This document shows, one piece after another, positions 1-11,378 of a DNA stretch of 64,000 nucleotides. The stretch is taken from contig NC_050104.1 of the NCBI RefSeq assembly GCF_902167145.1, positions 13,290,001 to 13,354,000 on the forward strand, in the 5' to 3' direction. The stretch's first letter is position 1, and every line of letters begins with the position of its first letter. This DNA comes from Zea mays (taxonomy: Eukaryota; Streptophyta; Magnoliopsida; Poales; Poaceae). The notes under the pieces are model-generated. The model had not been told where the DNA came from and searched no databases. It saw only the letters and a program-made list of their open reading frames with translations. A program made the translations under genes and the position numbers.

Positions 1-690
1 CATTTGTTTTGGGTACTAATGAAGTTTGTCTAAGTACTAGAATCATAGAAAAGAGAAAGAGAAAAGGACTTGGCTGGAGCAGTTAAGACTTAGCTCGGTC
101 TGGCACACCGGACTGTCCGGTGGTGCACCGGACAGTGTCTGATGCGCCAGGCCAGCTCTGGCGAACTGGCCACTCTCGGGAAAACTTCAGTGGCGTACGG
201 CTATAATTCACCGGACTGTCCGGTGGTGCACCGGACTGTCCGGTGAGCCAACGGCCGCCAGCGCAACGGTCGGCCGCGTAATCCGCGCGCGACGCGTGGC
301 CCCAGCCAATAGTCGGCTGGGGGCACCGGACTGTCCGGTGTGCACCGGACAGTGTCCGGTGCGCCAACCAGCCCGAAGTTGCAACGGTCGGCTGCGCCAG
401 GAATGGAAGGAGATCGCGCACCGGACATGAACAGTAGCTGTCCGGTGGCACACCGGACTGTCTGGTGCGCCACCCGACAGAAGACAACTTTGGCCTTCCA
501 AGAATGCCTCCAACGGCTCCTAGCTGCCTTGGGGCTATAAAAGGGACCCCTAGGCGCATGGAGGAGGCACCCAAGCATTCCTTGATCATTACTAAGCACC
601 AAGACTCCATTCTCGCGCATTGGATTCTTTGAGATAGTGACTTGAGCCTCATTTGAGTAGAGAACTCCTCGAGTTGTGTTGTGAACTCAA
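1..690 (+). repeat. Sirevirus A 5' LTR, partial
   Basis: This stretch matches the start of the LTR at 62351-62796: base 1 here corresponds to base 62488 there, so about 137 bp of the LTR lie upstream of the window. It carries the GC-rich Sirevirus palindrome CACCGGACTGTCCGGTG at 104-120, 209-225, 229-245 and 324-340, and a TATA box at 535-544. Compared with the complete LTR of element B, the sequence stops after the equivalent of B 16165 and jumps into gag (B 16810). The LTR end, primer-binding site and gag start are therefore missing. This is the promoter end of the outermost element in the window. Confidence 0.9.
535..544 (+). promoter_or_regulatory. TATA box of Sirevirus A 5' LTR
   Basis: The motif CTATAAAAGG lies about 150 bp before the end of the preserved LTR. 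The identical motif occurs at the same place in both LTRs of element B (16010-16019 and 38945-38954). It follows the palindrome-rich GC block, which is the usual Sirevirus promoter arrangement. Confidence 0.75.
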
Positions 691-1338
691 ACGACAGCGA
701 TGAGTCTTCTTCTTCCCCAAGAGACGATGACTACGACGAGAAAAATAAATCGGTTAACTCAAACTTTTCATTTGATTATTCTCGTATTCCGTATAATTCC
801 AATGCCCATTTGCTTTCTATTCCTCTTGTTAAACCTCCACACTTTGATGGAGAGGACTACGATTTTTGGAGGCACAAAATGCGTAGTCACCTTTTCTCTC
901 TTCATCCTAGTATTTGGGAGGTAGTTGAGAACGGGGTGCATTTTGATAGTACTGACAACCTCGTTTTTATTAATGAGCAAATCCATAAAAATGCACAAGC
1001 TACCACTATTTTGCTAGCATCCTTATGCAGGGACGAGTACAATAAGGGAGCGGCTTGGACAACGCCAAGCAAATCTGGGACACCCTCAAGATTTCTCATG
1101 AGGGGAACGGCGCCACCATGATCACCAAGATGGAGTTGGTGGAAGGCGAGCTGGGAATGTTCGCAATGATCAGGGGAGAAGAGCCAACACAAACGTACAA
1201 CAGGCTCAAGACCCTGGTCAACAAGATCCGGAGCTATGGAAGCACGAGATGGACGGACCACGACGTCGTCCGACTTATGCTCAGGTCCTTCACTGTTATT
1301 GATCCTCATCTTGTGAACCTCATCCGTGAAAATCCCAG
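691..1338 (+). pseudogene. gag: Sirevirus A gag, 5' fragment
   Basis: This is the N-terminal half of a Ty1/copia Sirevirus Gag, parallel to B 16810-17454. It holds the acidic stretch with SSSSPRDDD and the conserved blocks LLSIPL, PPHFDGEDY and HKMRSHLFSLHPSIWE. The first 50 or so residues are lost in the deletion at 690/691. One base is missing near 1047 relative to B (AAGGGAGCGG against AAGGTGAGCGG), which shifts the frame. The Huck-like insertion then cuts the gene at 1338, and it resumes at 14951. The product would have been the capsid precursor; this copy cannot make it. Confidence 0.88.
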
Positions 1339-1625
1339 TGTCGACGTTTCGACCCCGGGGGTCCCTGGACCGACGAGTAAATTGTCGTCACGTGCCCCAG
1401 CCCAGATGGGTCGGTGCGAGACGGAGCGCGAAGGGGGGAGAAAGCCGGAGGGAGACAGGCGTAAAAGGGGAAACCCGCGGCCTTCGTGTTTGTCCCGCGC
1501 CCAGGTCGGGTGCGCTTGCAGTAGGGGGTTACAAGCGTCCACGCGGGAGGGAGCGAGAGGCTTACGCGAGCGCCGTCCCATCCTTCCCCGCGCGGCCAAC
1601 CTTCTCTAAGAGGGCCATGGACCTT

Positions 1626-1634
1626 CCTTTTATA
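1626..1634 (-). promoter_or_regulatory. TATA box in Huck-like 3' LTR
   Basis: Minus-strand TATAAAAGG, conserved at 13722-13730 in the sister LTR, where it would drive the element's own transcription. Confidence 0.6.
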
Positions 1635-2124
1635 GGCGTAAGGAGGGGGTCTAGGTGTACAATTGGGAGATGTAGCAGTGTGCTAACGTGTCTAGCAGAG
1701 AGGAGCTAGTGCCCTAAGTACATGCCGTCGTGGCAGCTGGAGAGGTTTTGGAACCCTGTTCGTGTGATGTCGTGGCCGTCGGAGGAGCGCTGGAGCCTGG
1801 CGGAAAGACAGCTGTCGGGGCTGTCGAGTCCTTGCTGACGTCTCCTTGCTTCCGTAAGAGGGCTGAGAGCCGCCGCCGTCATGGAGCATGCGGGGCGCCA
1901 TCATTACTTGTTTTACCGGGGCGAGCCAGATGGGACGCCGGTCTTGTTCCCCGTAGCCTGAGCTAGCTAGGGGTAGGGTAATGATGGCCCTTCCTGTGAC
2001 GTGGTCGGTCCGAGCCCTGGGTTGGGCGAGGCGGAGGCTCCTCCGAGGTCGAGGTCGAGTCTGTCTTCCGAGGTCGAGGTCGAGTCTGAGCCCTTGGGTC
2101 AGGCGAGACGGAGACCGTCGGCTC

Positions 2125-2450
2125 AGGCCGAGCCCGAGTCCGAGCCCTGGGTCGGGCGAGGCGGAGTTCGTCGTCTTTCGGGGCTGAGCCCGAGTCCGAG
2201 CCCTGGGTCGGGCGAGGCGGAGTTCGTCGTCTTACGGGGCTGAGCCCGAGTCCGAGCCCTAGGGTCGGGCGATGCGGAGTTCGTCGTCTTCCGGGGCTGA
2301 GCCCGAGTCCGAGCCCTGGGGTCAGGCGAGGCGGAGTTCGTCGTCTTCCGGGGCTGACCCCGAGTCCGAGCCCTGGGGTCGGGCGAGGCGGAGTTCGTCA
2401 TCTTCCGGGGCTGAGCCCGAGTCCGAGCCCTGGGGTCGGGCGATGCAGAG
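2125..2450. repeat. Tandem repeat in Huck-like 3' LTR
   Basis: About six copies of a 56-58 bp unit built from CCCGAGTCCGAGCCCTGGG, TCGGGCGAGGCGGAG and TTCGTCGTCTTCCGGGGCTGA. The sister LTR holds a corresponding array at 14211-14545 with different point variants. Confidence 0.85.
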
Positions 2451-2948
2451 TTTCCTATGGCGCTCGAGGCTGGACTTGGCTGCTGTCAGCCTCACTCTGT
2501 CGAGTGGCACAGCAGTCGGAGCGGCGCAGGCGGCGCTGTCCTCTTGTCAGGCCGGTCAGTGGAGCGGCGAAGTGACTGTGGTCACTTCGGCCCTGTCGAC
2601 TGAAGGGCGCGTGTCAGGATAAGGTGTCAGGCCACCTTTGCATTAAATGCTCCTGCGATACGGTCGGTCGGTGTGGCGACTTGGCCAAGATTGCTTCTTG
2701 GCGAAGACTAGGCCTCGGGCGAACCGAAGGTGTGTCCGTTGCTGGAGGGGGTCCTCGGGCGAGACGTAAATCCTCCGGGGTCGGCTGCACTTGTCCGAGG
2801 CTGGGCTCGGGCGAGGCGAGATTGTGTCCCTTGAGTGGACCGAGCCTTGACTTAATCGCACCCATCAGGCCTTTGCAGCTTTGTGCTGATGGGGGTTACT
2901 AGCTGAGATTAGGAGTCTTGGGGGTACCCCTAATTATGGTCCCCGACA

Positions 2949-2963
2949 GTAGCCCCCGAGCCT
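2949..2963 (-). other. Polypurine tract of Huck-like element
   Basis: On the minus strand AGGCTCGGGGGCTAC lies directly before the 3' LTR start TGTCGGGG. This is the expected position of the plus-strand DNA primer, and it confirms that the LTR starts at 2948, not at 2860 where similarity to the truncated sister LTR stops. Confidence 0.7.
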
Positions 2964-3679
2964 CGAAGGGAGTGTTAATACTCGCTTGGAGGCTTTTGTC
3001 GCACTTTTTTGCGAGGGGACCGGCCTTTCTCGGTTGCATTTTGTTCCGGTGGGTGCGCGCGAGTGCACCCGCCGGGTGTAGCCCCCGAGGCCTCGGAGGA
3101 GTGGTTTGACTCCTTCGAGGTCTTAATGCGTTTCGCGATGCTTCGGCTGGTCTGGTTGTTCCCTCATGCGAGCTGGTCGTAGCCCGGGTGCACGGTCGGG
3201 TCCCAAGTTCTCGGGCTGGTATGTTGACGCTGTCAACGGTTTGGCCGGAGCCGGGTTTGTGAGAGCAGCCCCCGAGCCTCCGCACAGAGCGAGAGGACGG
3301 TCAAGGACAGACTCGACTTTTTTACATACGCCCCTGCGTCGCCTTTCCACAAGGAGGAGGGGGGAAAGCGCCATGTTGCCTTTGGAGGGCGCCGAACATG
3401 GTGTCTCCAGTGAGCTGCTAACGGGTAATCCGAGTGGACGCCCGTGCCCCATTTGTTAGGGGTCGGCTAGAGGCCCGGAGGCGCGCTCCAAAAGTACCTG
3501 CGGGTGATCTGCCGGACCCGGTCCCATTTTGACGGGGTCCGAGGGCTCGATGCCTCCCTCTGATGGGATTCCGTTACAAGATCGTTCCCGCTGGTCTCGG
3601 AAATGTCCTAGGGTACCTCGGGAGCGTAGCCCGAGCCTTGGTTATGTATCGAACGTACCCAGGGTCATCCCTCGCTCTA

Positions 3680-3890
3680 CGTCTGAGGCGGCTGTGAACC
3701 CTTCGAGGGCTAGCCTACGAACCCCTGATCAGTAGTGGGCGCGGAGCCTGAGTGGCCTGAGGCGGCCGTTGAACCCTTCCGAGGGGCCGGCCTTCGAACC
3801 TCTAATCAGTAGTGGGCACGGAGCCCGAGCGCTCTGAGGCGGCTGTTGAACCCCTCCGAGGGGCCAACCTTCGAACCTCTGATCAGTAGG
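3680..3890. repeat. Direct repeats, about 77 bp unit
   Basis: Three degenerate copies with the pattern CTGAGGCGGC...GTTGAACCC, CGAGGGGCC, CTTCGAACCTCTGATC and AGTAGTGGGC. They lie in the 3' region of the Huck-like element. Confidence 0.7.
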
Positions 3891-5740
3891 GGGGCTCGGG
3901 GCCTGTTTCCTTCGCGGAGAAGGATCCCTTTCGGGGTATCCCCCTTTCCCGATCCCTGTTGTAAGAGAGAGAAAGAGGAAAAGGAAAAGGATACGAAATC
4001 GAATGACGCGGCGCACCTTTTTTTGACGCGGTCATTATGGCGAAGGCGAAGCGTCGCCCGCTTCTCCTGCCAAAGGTGTCGCATGTCCCGCCGCAGAGTT
4101 AATGCGATGGGGCGAGTGGTTTGCGGGGCAGCCGCTGCGCGCGCGCGAGTCGTTCGAGGAACGGAACACGGGCGCGCCGTCTTCACGCCGTGAGAGAGGG
4201 TTCCCTCGCTGTCCCAGGAGGGGACGTGAGCTTGGCTGACGACTTGACCGCTGCTTCCGCTCGCCTGCCATCGCCATTACTGCCGGCCCATTTTTGGCCG
4301 TATCGACCATCGCGCCTTCTCCCGCGGCTGACTGATCCGTGACCGATGTGCCTGGTTGGCACTGTCGGGTCATGCACAGGGTTGCCTCGAGTCGCGGTAC
4401 TGGTTCCGCAGTCGAGGAGGCACGGTAGTGGTGCGAGTGGCGGTGCAGTTGCTTCGCACGTAGTAACCGGCGCGTCGGTTACATGACGTGTGGGCCTGGG
4501 CCTCCATGCTGGACGCGTCGAAGTCGAAAGGGTGCGCCCCCTTGGTGCGGTTGCATGCCGCTTGCATGGCGGTCCGCCCTTTCACCCGCTGGTCTGGGCG
4601 AAAGTGGAGGAATGCTTGTAACCGCTGGGCAGTTGCGCGCACCGTGCGTGGCGGTTTGGCTTCTTCTGCCTTGGGCTAGCTTGCATGACGCGTGGGACCC
4701 AGCCCCCGTGTCGTAGGGGGAGGACCTTTGAGCATGTTGGAGAAGACTCAGTCCGCGATGGCTGAGGACGCAAGTGGGGAGAGTCACCTTTAAAAGGAGG
4801 GTGACCCCCTTGAAAGGCAACCATGTCTTCGCGCCCCCCTCATGCATCGTGTCTTTCCACCTTCTGAGCCCCCGGATGGGGGACACTCGCAGTTCTTCCG
4901 TCTTGTCGTTGGAGGAACGCAACTTCGCGGAAGTTGGTACCTTTCAGCCATCGTTCGGCTTCAAGGATTTTCATCAGGCAGCCCGACCGCATCCCCTCGC
5001 CGGTGGTCACCCAAGACGGTGACCACCAGCCCCTAGATGGGGAGAAGCAAGCCGGGCTGTGGCCTCTGCCCCTCCCTCAGCTTCAAGGATGTTCATCATC
5101 AGTGCTGGGGAGGGGAGTGCGCCGAGTTGGGGTCGGTCTCTACGCGGGCAGCGGCCCGCTCCTTCCCTCAGCGATGGGGGGAAGGGTGTTCGCCGTTCGT
5201 GGCGCTGGCAGCTGCCGCGTGCCCGGCTTTCTGGCCCGAGCGGCTTCGGCGCCGCTTCTGGTGCCACCTTCCGCCACGGCAGCCGGAAGAGGTTTCTCTA
5301 CCGACGAGATAGTCGGTGCCGCCCGCGGGCTAACCTCCAACTCTACGACCTTCTGCTCGTCCTTGCCTCTCGAGTGAGGACGTGGGTGAGGGTCTTATGG
5401 CAGCAGCATCCGCCCTGAGGTCATCGCTGCTGCTGTTTGGCCCCTCGGAGCAGAAGTCGTCGTCGTTGCTGTTGGAGCGGGCGGCGGCAAGCCATCTGTC
5501 GGCCTTCTGTTGCTCCGTAGGCCCTCCAATCGTGTGGGGTTGTTCGTAACTACGGAGGTGGAACCGGAGTTCCGTTTGTAATGGCACCTTGAGTGCCGGT
5601 GTCTGTTCATTGTGGCTGTCGGGGCCTGAACATGTATGTATTTTCGGCACGGAGCCGTGTTTTTTCCTCATTCCGAGCACTAGGACTCGCCTGTTGGCTA
5701 ACTGAACCGCTCAACCAAGTGTGAGTTGCCTCGTGCGAAG

Positions 5741-6690
5741 GTGACGAGTGAGGTATCCGTATCCCGGAGGCATAGGAGTCCCTCGGCTCGGTCGGCCTTG
5801 TCGTCCGAGGCTTCTCTTGCTTAGTCAAAGGATCCCTCGGCCGCTCTTCGATGAGCCAAAGCCGGAGGCAGCGGTGTCAGCATAGACGGAGGCGGAGTTG
5901 GCTCGAAAAAAAGACTTGGTCGGCCGGAGCCTGTCCGGGCCGTCCACTGGAGGGACCGACGCCGGAGTCGAGTTGCCGAGGCCACGAGCCGGGCTGATGT
6001 CCTCGGGGGACAGTTGGCTGAGGCTTCGGGGTGGCCGGCCGAACCGTCTGCTCGGGCCGGATTCCTAGAGAAGACCCTGGCGGCGACGGCCCGGGCGTGG
6101 TGCTAATGTCGTCCTTCAGAGTGGAGATCCTCCGACCACGTTGTCGTCCGAGGCTAGGTCGGACTTTGCCGAAGGTGTAGTTGACGCCGAGGGTGCTGCT
6201 GCTCCCCCTCCGTCAAGGTCCGAGCCTGCAGGATCGGTTTACCTTGTAGTGTGTGTATGTTTTCCGCGGCCGCCGAGGCCCAAACATACTGTTGTCGTGT
6301 TGTAAAGCTGCGTTTCTTTTCCTCTTGTTTCGAGTATCTGGACTTATTTGTCGGTAACAGAATTGTTTGTCCGAGCGAGAGTTACTTTTCACAGAAGGTG
6401 ATGAGTGAGGTGTCCGTATCCCGGAGGCGTAGGAGTCCCTCGGCTCGGTCGGCCTTGCCGCTTACGTGTACTCTCACTCGTCCGTAGGATTCTGCTATCA
6501 ATATAGTCGAGAAGGCCCGAAAAATCGTTTCGGCAGAAGAGTTTTCGAGCGCGAAGACTTGTTCGGTCCGCAGAATCACCTATCCGAGCGTGAGTTACTT
6601 ATCGCAGAAGGTGATGAGTGAGGTATCTGTATCCCAGAGGCATAGGAGTCCCTCGGCTCGGTCAGCCTTGGCTGCTTACGTGTACTCCGT
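5741..6690. repeat. Dispersed direct repeats, about 65 bp unit
   Basis: Three copies at about 5741-5805, 6398-6472 and 6609-6688 share GTGAGGTATCCGTATCCC, GGAGGCATAGGAGTCCCTCG and GCTCGGTCGGCCTTG. The last two also share the downstream CTTACGTGTACTC. Confidence 0.75.
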
Positions 6691-6897
6691 CGTTTTCAGG
6701 ATCCCACTTTCGAAGTAGTCGAAAAGCACGAAAGACATTCTAGCAGAAAAGATCTTTTCCGAGGAAAATTTTGACGCAGAGGGGGTCCCCCCTTCTAGCC
6801 CCCGAGGGAGGGTCGGGCTTTGCCGAGGCAAGGCTGACCCTTCCTTAATGGTTAGACTTTGTGTGTGAACGAAGTGTACGAACGACTTGAAAGCATC

Positions 6898-8486
6898 TTA
6901 AGGGTAGAAGTGACGTAGCTGTCGGACGTTCCAAGTGTTGCTGTAGACCTCGCCTTGACTGTTGGCCAGCTTGTACGTCCCCGGCTTCAGAACCTTGGCG
7001 ATGACGAACGGCCCCTCCCAGGGAGGCATGAGCTTGTGCCGCCCTCGGGCGTCTTGCCGTAGCCGAAGCACCAAGTCGCCCACCTGGAGGTCTCGGGACC
7101 GAACCCCTCGGGCGTGGTAGCATCGCAGGGACTGCTGGTACCGCGCCGAGTGTAGTAAGGCCATGTCCTGAGCCTCTTCCAGCTGGTCCAGTGAGTCTTC
7201 TCGGTTAGCTCGATTGCTTTGGTCGTCATAGGCCCTCGCCCTCGGGGAACCGTATTCTAAGTCTGTGGGCAAGATGACCTCGGCCCCATAGACTAGAAAG
7301 AACGGTGTGAAGCCCGTGGCTCGGCTCGGCGTTGTCCTCAGACTCCAGACCACCGAGGGGAGCTCCTTCATCCATCGCCTGCCGAACTTGTTGAGGTTGT
7401 TGTAGACCCGAGGCTTGAGCCCTTGCAGAATCATGCCGTTGGCACGCTCTACTTGCCCATTCGTCATGGGGTGAGCCACGGCGGCCTAGTCCACCCGGAT
7501 GTGGTGATCCTCGCAGAAGTCCAGGAACTTTCTGCCGGTGAATTGGGTGCCGTTGTCGGTGATGATGGAGTTCGGGACCCCCAAAACAATGGATGATGTT
7601 GGTGAAGAACGCCACCGCCTGTTCGGACCTGATGCTGTTTAGGGGTCGGACCTCGATCCACTTGGAGAATTTGTCGATGGCGACCAGCAGGTGCGTGAAG
7701 CCCCCGGGTGCCTTCTGCAAGGGGCCGACGAGGTCCAGACCCCACACAGCAAACGGCCAGGTGATGGGTATGGTCTGCAGAGCCTGAGTGGGGCAGGTGT
7801 GTCTGCTTCGCATAGAACTGACACCCTTCGCAGGTGCGGACAATTCTAGTGGCGTCGGCCACCGCGGTCGGCCAGTAGAAACCTTGTCGGAAGGCGTTTC
7901 CAACAAGGACTCGAGGCGCTGCGTGATGACCGCAAGCCCCCGAGTGTATTTCTTGTAAGAGCTCCTGGCCTTCGGCGATGGATATGCATCGCTGGAGGAT
8001 GCCTGAGGGACTGCGGTGGTAGAGCTCCTTCCCGTCCCCCAGCAAGACGAACGACTTGGCGCGCTGCGTCAACCGCCGAGCTTCGGCTCGGTCGAGGGGT
8101 AGCTCTCCTCGGTGGAGATATTGCAGGTACGGGGTCTGCCAGTTTCGATTAGGCGTGACCCCGCTCCGCTCCTCCTCGACACGTAGTGCCTCACCTTCGG
8201 GGGTCGAGTGTGCCTCAGGCTGAGCCGAGGGTGCCTCGGACTGGGCCGAGGGTGCCTCGGGCTCGGGCGTGTCGTCGGTCTTGACGGAGGGTTGATGCAG
8301 GTCTCGGGAGAAGACGTCCGGGGGAACCGTTGTTCGCCCCGAGGCTATCTTAGCCAGCTCGTCCGCAGTCTCGTTGTATCGTCGGGCGATGTGGTTGAGC
8401 TCGAGCCCGTAGAACTTGTCTTCCAAGCACCAAACCTCATCGCAGTAGGCTTCCATCTTCGGGTCGCGGCAGTGGGAGTTCTTCAT
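6898..8486 (-). pseudogene. pol: Huck-like pol: RNase H end and integrase, broken
   Basis: Read right to left. The RNase H C-terminus is at about 8486-8330 (NETADELAKIASG). A linker follows, then the integrase zinc-binding region with EIHSGACGHH and TCEGCQ (about 7960-7820). The core follows, with the first Asp in LDLVGPL, the second in a TDNGTQF block (about 7555), and the Glu in NGQVERAN (about 7450). The C-terminus ends WNVRQLRHFYP at 6898. A frameshift near 7585 separates the first and second catalytic blocks. A TGG-to-TAG stop lies at about 7487, and another shift near 7830 follows the zinc finger. No functional integrase can be made. Confidence 0.85.
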
Positions 8487-9953
8487 GACTTGGTCGATGA
8501 CGAGCTGTGAGTCACCGCGAGCGTCGAGGCGTCAGACCCCTAGCTCGATGGCGATGCGCAACCCGTTAACCAAAGCCTCGTACTCGGCCACATTGTTGGA
8601 CGCCGGGAAGTGGAAGCGTAGCACGTAGCGTAGGTGCTTCCCGAGGGGCGAGATGAAGAGCAGGCCCGCGCCTGCCCCTGTCTTCATCAGCGACCCGTCG
8701 AAGGACATGGTCTAGAGTTCCGGTTGGATCGGAGCTGTTGGGAGCTGGGTGTCGACCCATTCAGCCACAAAGTCCGCCAAGACTTGGGACTTGATGGCCT
8801 TCCGAGGGGCGAACGAGATTGTCTCGCCCATGATTTCCACCGCCCACTTTGCAATCCTACCCGAGGCCTCTCGGCACTGGATGATCTCCCCCAGGGGGAA
8901 GGACGACACCACAGTCACCGGATGAGTCTCGAAGTAGTGTCGCAACTTCCGCCGCGTCAGGATCACTGCGTACAGCAGCTTCTGAATTTGTGGGTAGCGG
9001 ATCTTGGTCTCGGACAGTACCTCACTGATGAAGTAGACTGGCCTCTGGACGAGCAATGCATGCCCCTCTTCTCGTCTCTCAACCACGATCGCGGCGCTGA
9101 CCACCTGAGTGGTAGCGGTGACACAGATCAAGAGGGCTTCTCCGGCCGCGGGGGGCACCAAGATGGGCGCGTTCGTGAGGAGCGCCTTCAGGTTTCCGAG
9201 GGCTTCCTCGGCCTCAGGGGTCCAAGTGAAGCGCTCGGCCTTTCTTAAGAGGCGGTACAGAGGCAGGCCTCTTTCGCCGAGGCGCGAGATGAAACGGCTC
9301 AGAGCCGCAAGGCACCCCGTGACCCTCTTTACGCCTTTCAAGTCCTTGATGGGCCCCATGTTGATGATGACCGCGATTTTCTCCGGGTTGGCCTCGATGC
9401 CCCGCTCGGAGACGATGAACCCCAAGAGCATGCCTCGGGGGACCCCAAAAACGCACTTCTCGGGATTGACCTTTACGCCTTTCGCCTTGAGACACCGGAA
9501 TGTCATTTCAAGGTCGGAAAGGAGGTCGGAGGCTTTCCTCGTCTTGACTATGATGTCATCGACGTAGGCCTCGACCGTTCGATCAATGTGTTTGCCGAAC
9601 ACGTGGTTCATGCACCTTTGGTATGTCGCACCCGCATTCCTCAAACCGAACGACATGGTAACATAACAGTACATGCCGAAAGGTGTGATGAAAGAAGTCG
9701 CGAGCTGGTCGGACTCTTTCATCCTGATTTGGTGATACCCTGAGTAGGCATCGAAGAAAGACAGGGTTTTGCACCCAGCAGTGGAATCCACGATTTGATC
9801 GATGCGAGGCAGAGGGTAGGGAACTTTTGGACATGCTTTGTTTAGACCAGTGTAGTCTACACACATCCGCCATTTCCCTCCTTTCTTTCTCACAAGCACA
9901 GGGTTGGCAAGCCATTCGGGATGGAATACCTCTTTGATGAACCCCGCCGCCAT
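8487..9953 (-). pseudogene. pol: Huck-like pol: reverse transcriptase and RNase H
   Basis: A single open stretch of 413 codons (9953-8712) carries the reverse transcriptase from KKGGKWRMCVDYTGLNKACPK through the catalytic YVDDI (9552-9566) to the thumb and connection. The RNase H start, with KWAVEIMGETISFAPRKAIK, is at its end. A stop at 8712 interrupts RNase H, which continues in pieces to 8486. The start of the polymerase domain lies upstream in the next entry. The domain order, reverse transcriptase - RNase H - integrase, is that of Ty3/gypsy. Confidence 0.88.
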
Positions 9954-11378
9954 TAGCTTGTAGATCTCCTCGCCTATGGCTCTGCGCTTTTCTTCGTCGA
10001 ATCAACGCAGAGGCTGCTTCACGGGTTGGGCTCTAGCTCGGATATCCAGCGAGTGCTCGGCGACATCCCTCGATATGCCGGGCATGTCCGAGGGACTCCA
10101 CGCGAAAACGTCGGCGTTTGCGCGGAGAAGGTCGACGAGCACTGCTTCCTATTTGGGATCGAGCTCGGAGCCGATCCAGATCTGCTTGGAGGCGTCGTTG
10201 CTGGGGTCGAGAGGGATGGACTTAACCGTCTCCGCTGGCTCGAAGTTGTCGGTGTGGCGCTTCACGTCTGGCGCCTCCTTGGAGAGGCTCTCTAGGTCGG
10301 CGATGAGGGCCTCGGATTCGGCGAGGGCCTCGGCGTACTCCACGCACTCCACGTTGCATTCGTACGCGTGTCGGTACGTGGGGCCGACGGTGATGACCCC
10401 GTTGGGGCCCGGCATCTTGAGCTTGAGGTAGGTGTAGTTGGGGACGGCCATGAACTTCGCGTGGTAGGTTCCTCGAAATCCAACCACCTCAAACATGAGG
10501 GTCTCCCTTCGGAAGTTGGAGGGAGTCCCGAAACAGACAGGTAGATCGAGTTGTCCGAGGGGTTGGACGCGCTTCCCGGGAATGATCCCGTGAAAAGGCG
10601 CAGCACCTGCCCGGACCGAGGACAGATCGATCCGCAGGAGCCCGAGGGTCTCGGCGTAGATGATGTTGAGGCTGCTGCCTCCGTCCATGAGGACCTTGGT
10701 GAGCCTGACGTTGCCGATGACGGGGTCGACAATGAGCAGGTATTTCCCCGGGCTCGGCACGCGGTCGGGATGGTCGCCCCGGTCGAAGGTGATGGGCTTG
10801 TCGGACCAGTCTAGGTAGACTGGCGCCGCCACCTTTACCGAGCAGACCTTCCGACGCTCTTGCTTGCGGTGCCGAGTTGAGGCGTTCGCCACTTGCCCAC
10901 CGTAGATCATGAAGCAGTCATGGACCTCGGGGAACTTTCCTGCCTTGTGATCCTCCTTCTTATCGTCGTCGCGGGCCCTGCCACCTTCCGCAGGTGGCCT
11001 GGCCTTGTGAAAGTGGCGCCGAAGCATGGCGCACTCCTCAAGGGTGTGCTTGACGGGCCCCTGATGATAGGGGCACAGTTCCTTGAGCATCTTGTCGAAG
11101 AGATTGGTGCCTCCGGGAGGTTTCCGAGGGTTCTTGTACTCGGCGGCGGCGACAAGGTCCGCGTCGGCGGCGTCGCGTTTCGCGTGCGACTTCTTCTTGC
11201 CTTTCTTCTTGGTGAAGCGCTGAGTAGACGCCTCGGGGACATCTTCCGGCGGGCGGCCCTGGGGCTGCTTATCCTTCTGGAAGATGGCCTCAACCGCCTC
11301 CTGGCCAGAGGCGAACTTGGTGGCGATGTCCATCAGCTCGCTCGCCCTGGTGGGGGTCTTGCGACCCAGCTTGCTCAC
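9954..11378 (-). pseudogene. gag-pol: Huck-like gag end, protease and reverse transcriptase start
   Basis: The largest open stretch (11378-10149, 409 codons) begins in the C-terminal Gag region. It has a zinc-knuckle-like CPYH...H...EEC at residues 85-100 and then a retroviral-type aspartic protease with the active-site block LMDGGSSLNII (near 10680), where Gly replaces the usual Thr. After a stop at 10149, reverse transcriptase N-terminal blocks (DVFAWSPSDMPGI, EHSLDI) continue to 9954 through a second stop. Gag and Pol read in one frame, as is usual for the lineage. Confidence 0.8.

Larger units (their letters stand above)
1339..2948 (-). repeat. Huck-like 3' LTR, full length
   Basis: The 1610 bp LTR reads TGTCGGGGACCATAATTAGG... 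at its minus-strand start (2948) and ends ...CGTCGACA at 1339. It matches 13434-14950 over its first 1.5 kb, with roughly 3% differences judged by eye over the first 770 bp. A minus-strand TATA box (TATAAAAGG) sits at 1626-1634. The 2125-2450 interval is a tandem array of GC-rich units. Spurious open frames in this GC-rich DNA are not genes. Confidence 0.85.
2949..6897 (-). other. Long 3' non-coding region of Huck-like element
   Basis: Between the end of integrase (6898) and the 3' LTR lie 3.9 kb with no convincing coding sequence on either strand. Open frames here are artefacts of about 65% GC. The region contains local repeats: a roughly 77 bp unit at 3680-3890 and a roughly 65 bp unit near 5741, 6398 and 6609. 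Tat-lineage elements often carry an accessory gene on the opposite strand here, as element E does. A TTTAAAAGG motif at 4790-4798 on the plus strand could be a relic of such a promoter, but I see no matching protein. Confidence 0.65.

Noticed and set aside
104..345. CRISPR-like array of short palindromes
   Set aside because: The repeats have irregular spacing, lie in a plant LTR promoter and are a known Sirevirus feature.
83..652. Open frames of up to 189 codons in the Sirevirus LTR
   Set aside because: They run through palindromes and the promoter and are made of repeated CACCGGACTGTCC translations. The LTR explains them fully.
2001..2622. Pro/Ser/Glu-rich repetitive open frames in the Huck-like LTR
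   Set aside because: They are translations of the 56-58 bp tandem DNA repeat in GC-rich DNA, present in several frames on both strands and not conserved in frame between the two LTRs.
2861..2948. Treating 2861-2948 as internal DNA because the sister LTR ends at the equivalent of 2863
   Set aside because: The segment ends in GGTCCCCGACA next to a polypurine tract, and its reverse complement is the normal start of this LTR class, also seen in element G. The sister LTR is truncated instead.
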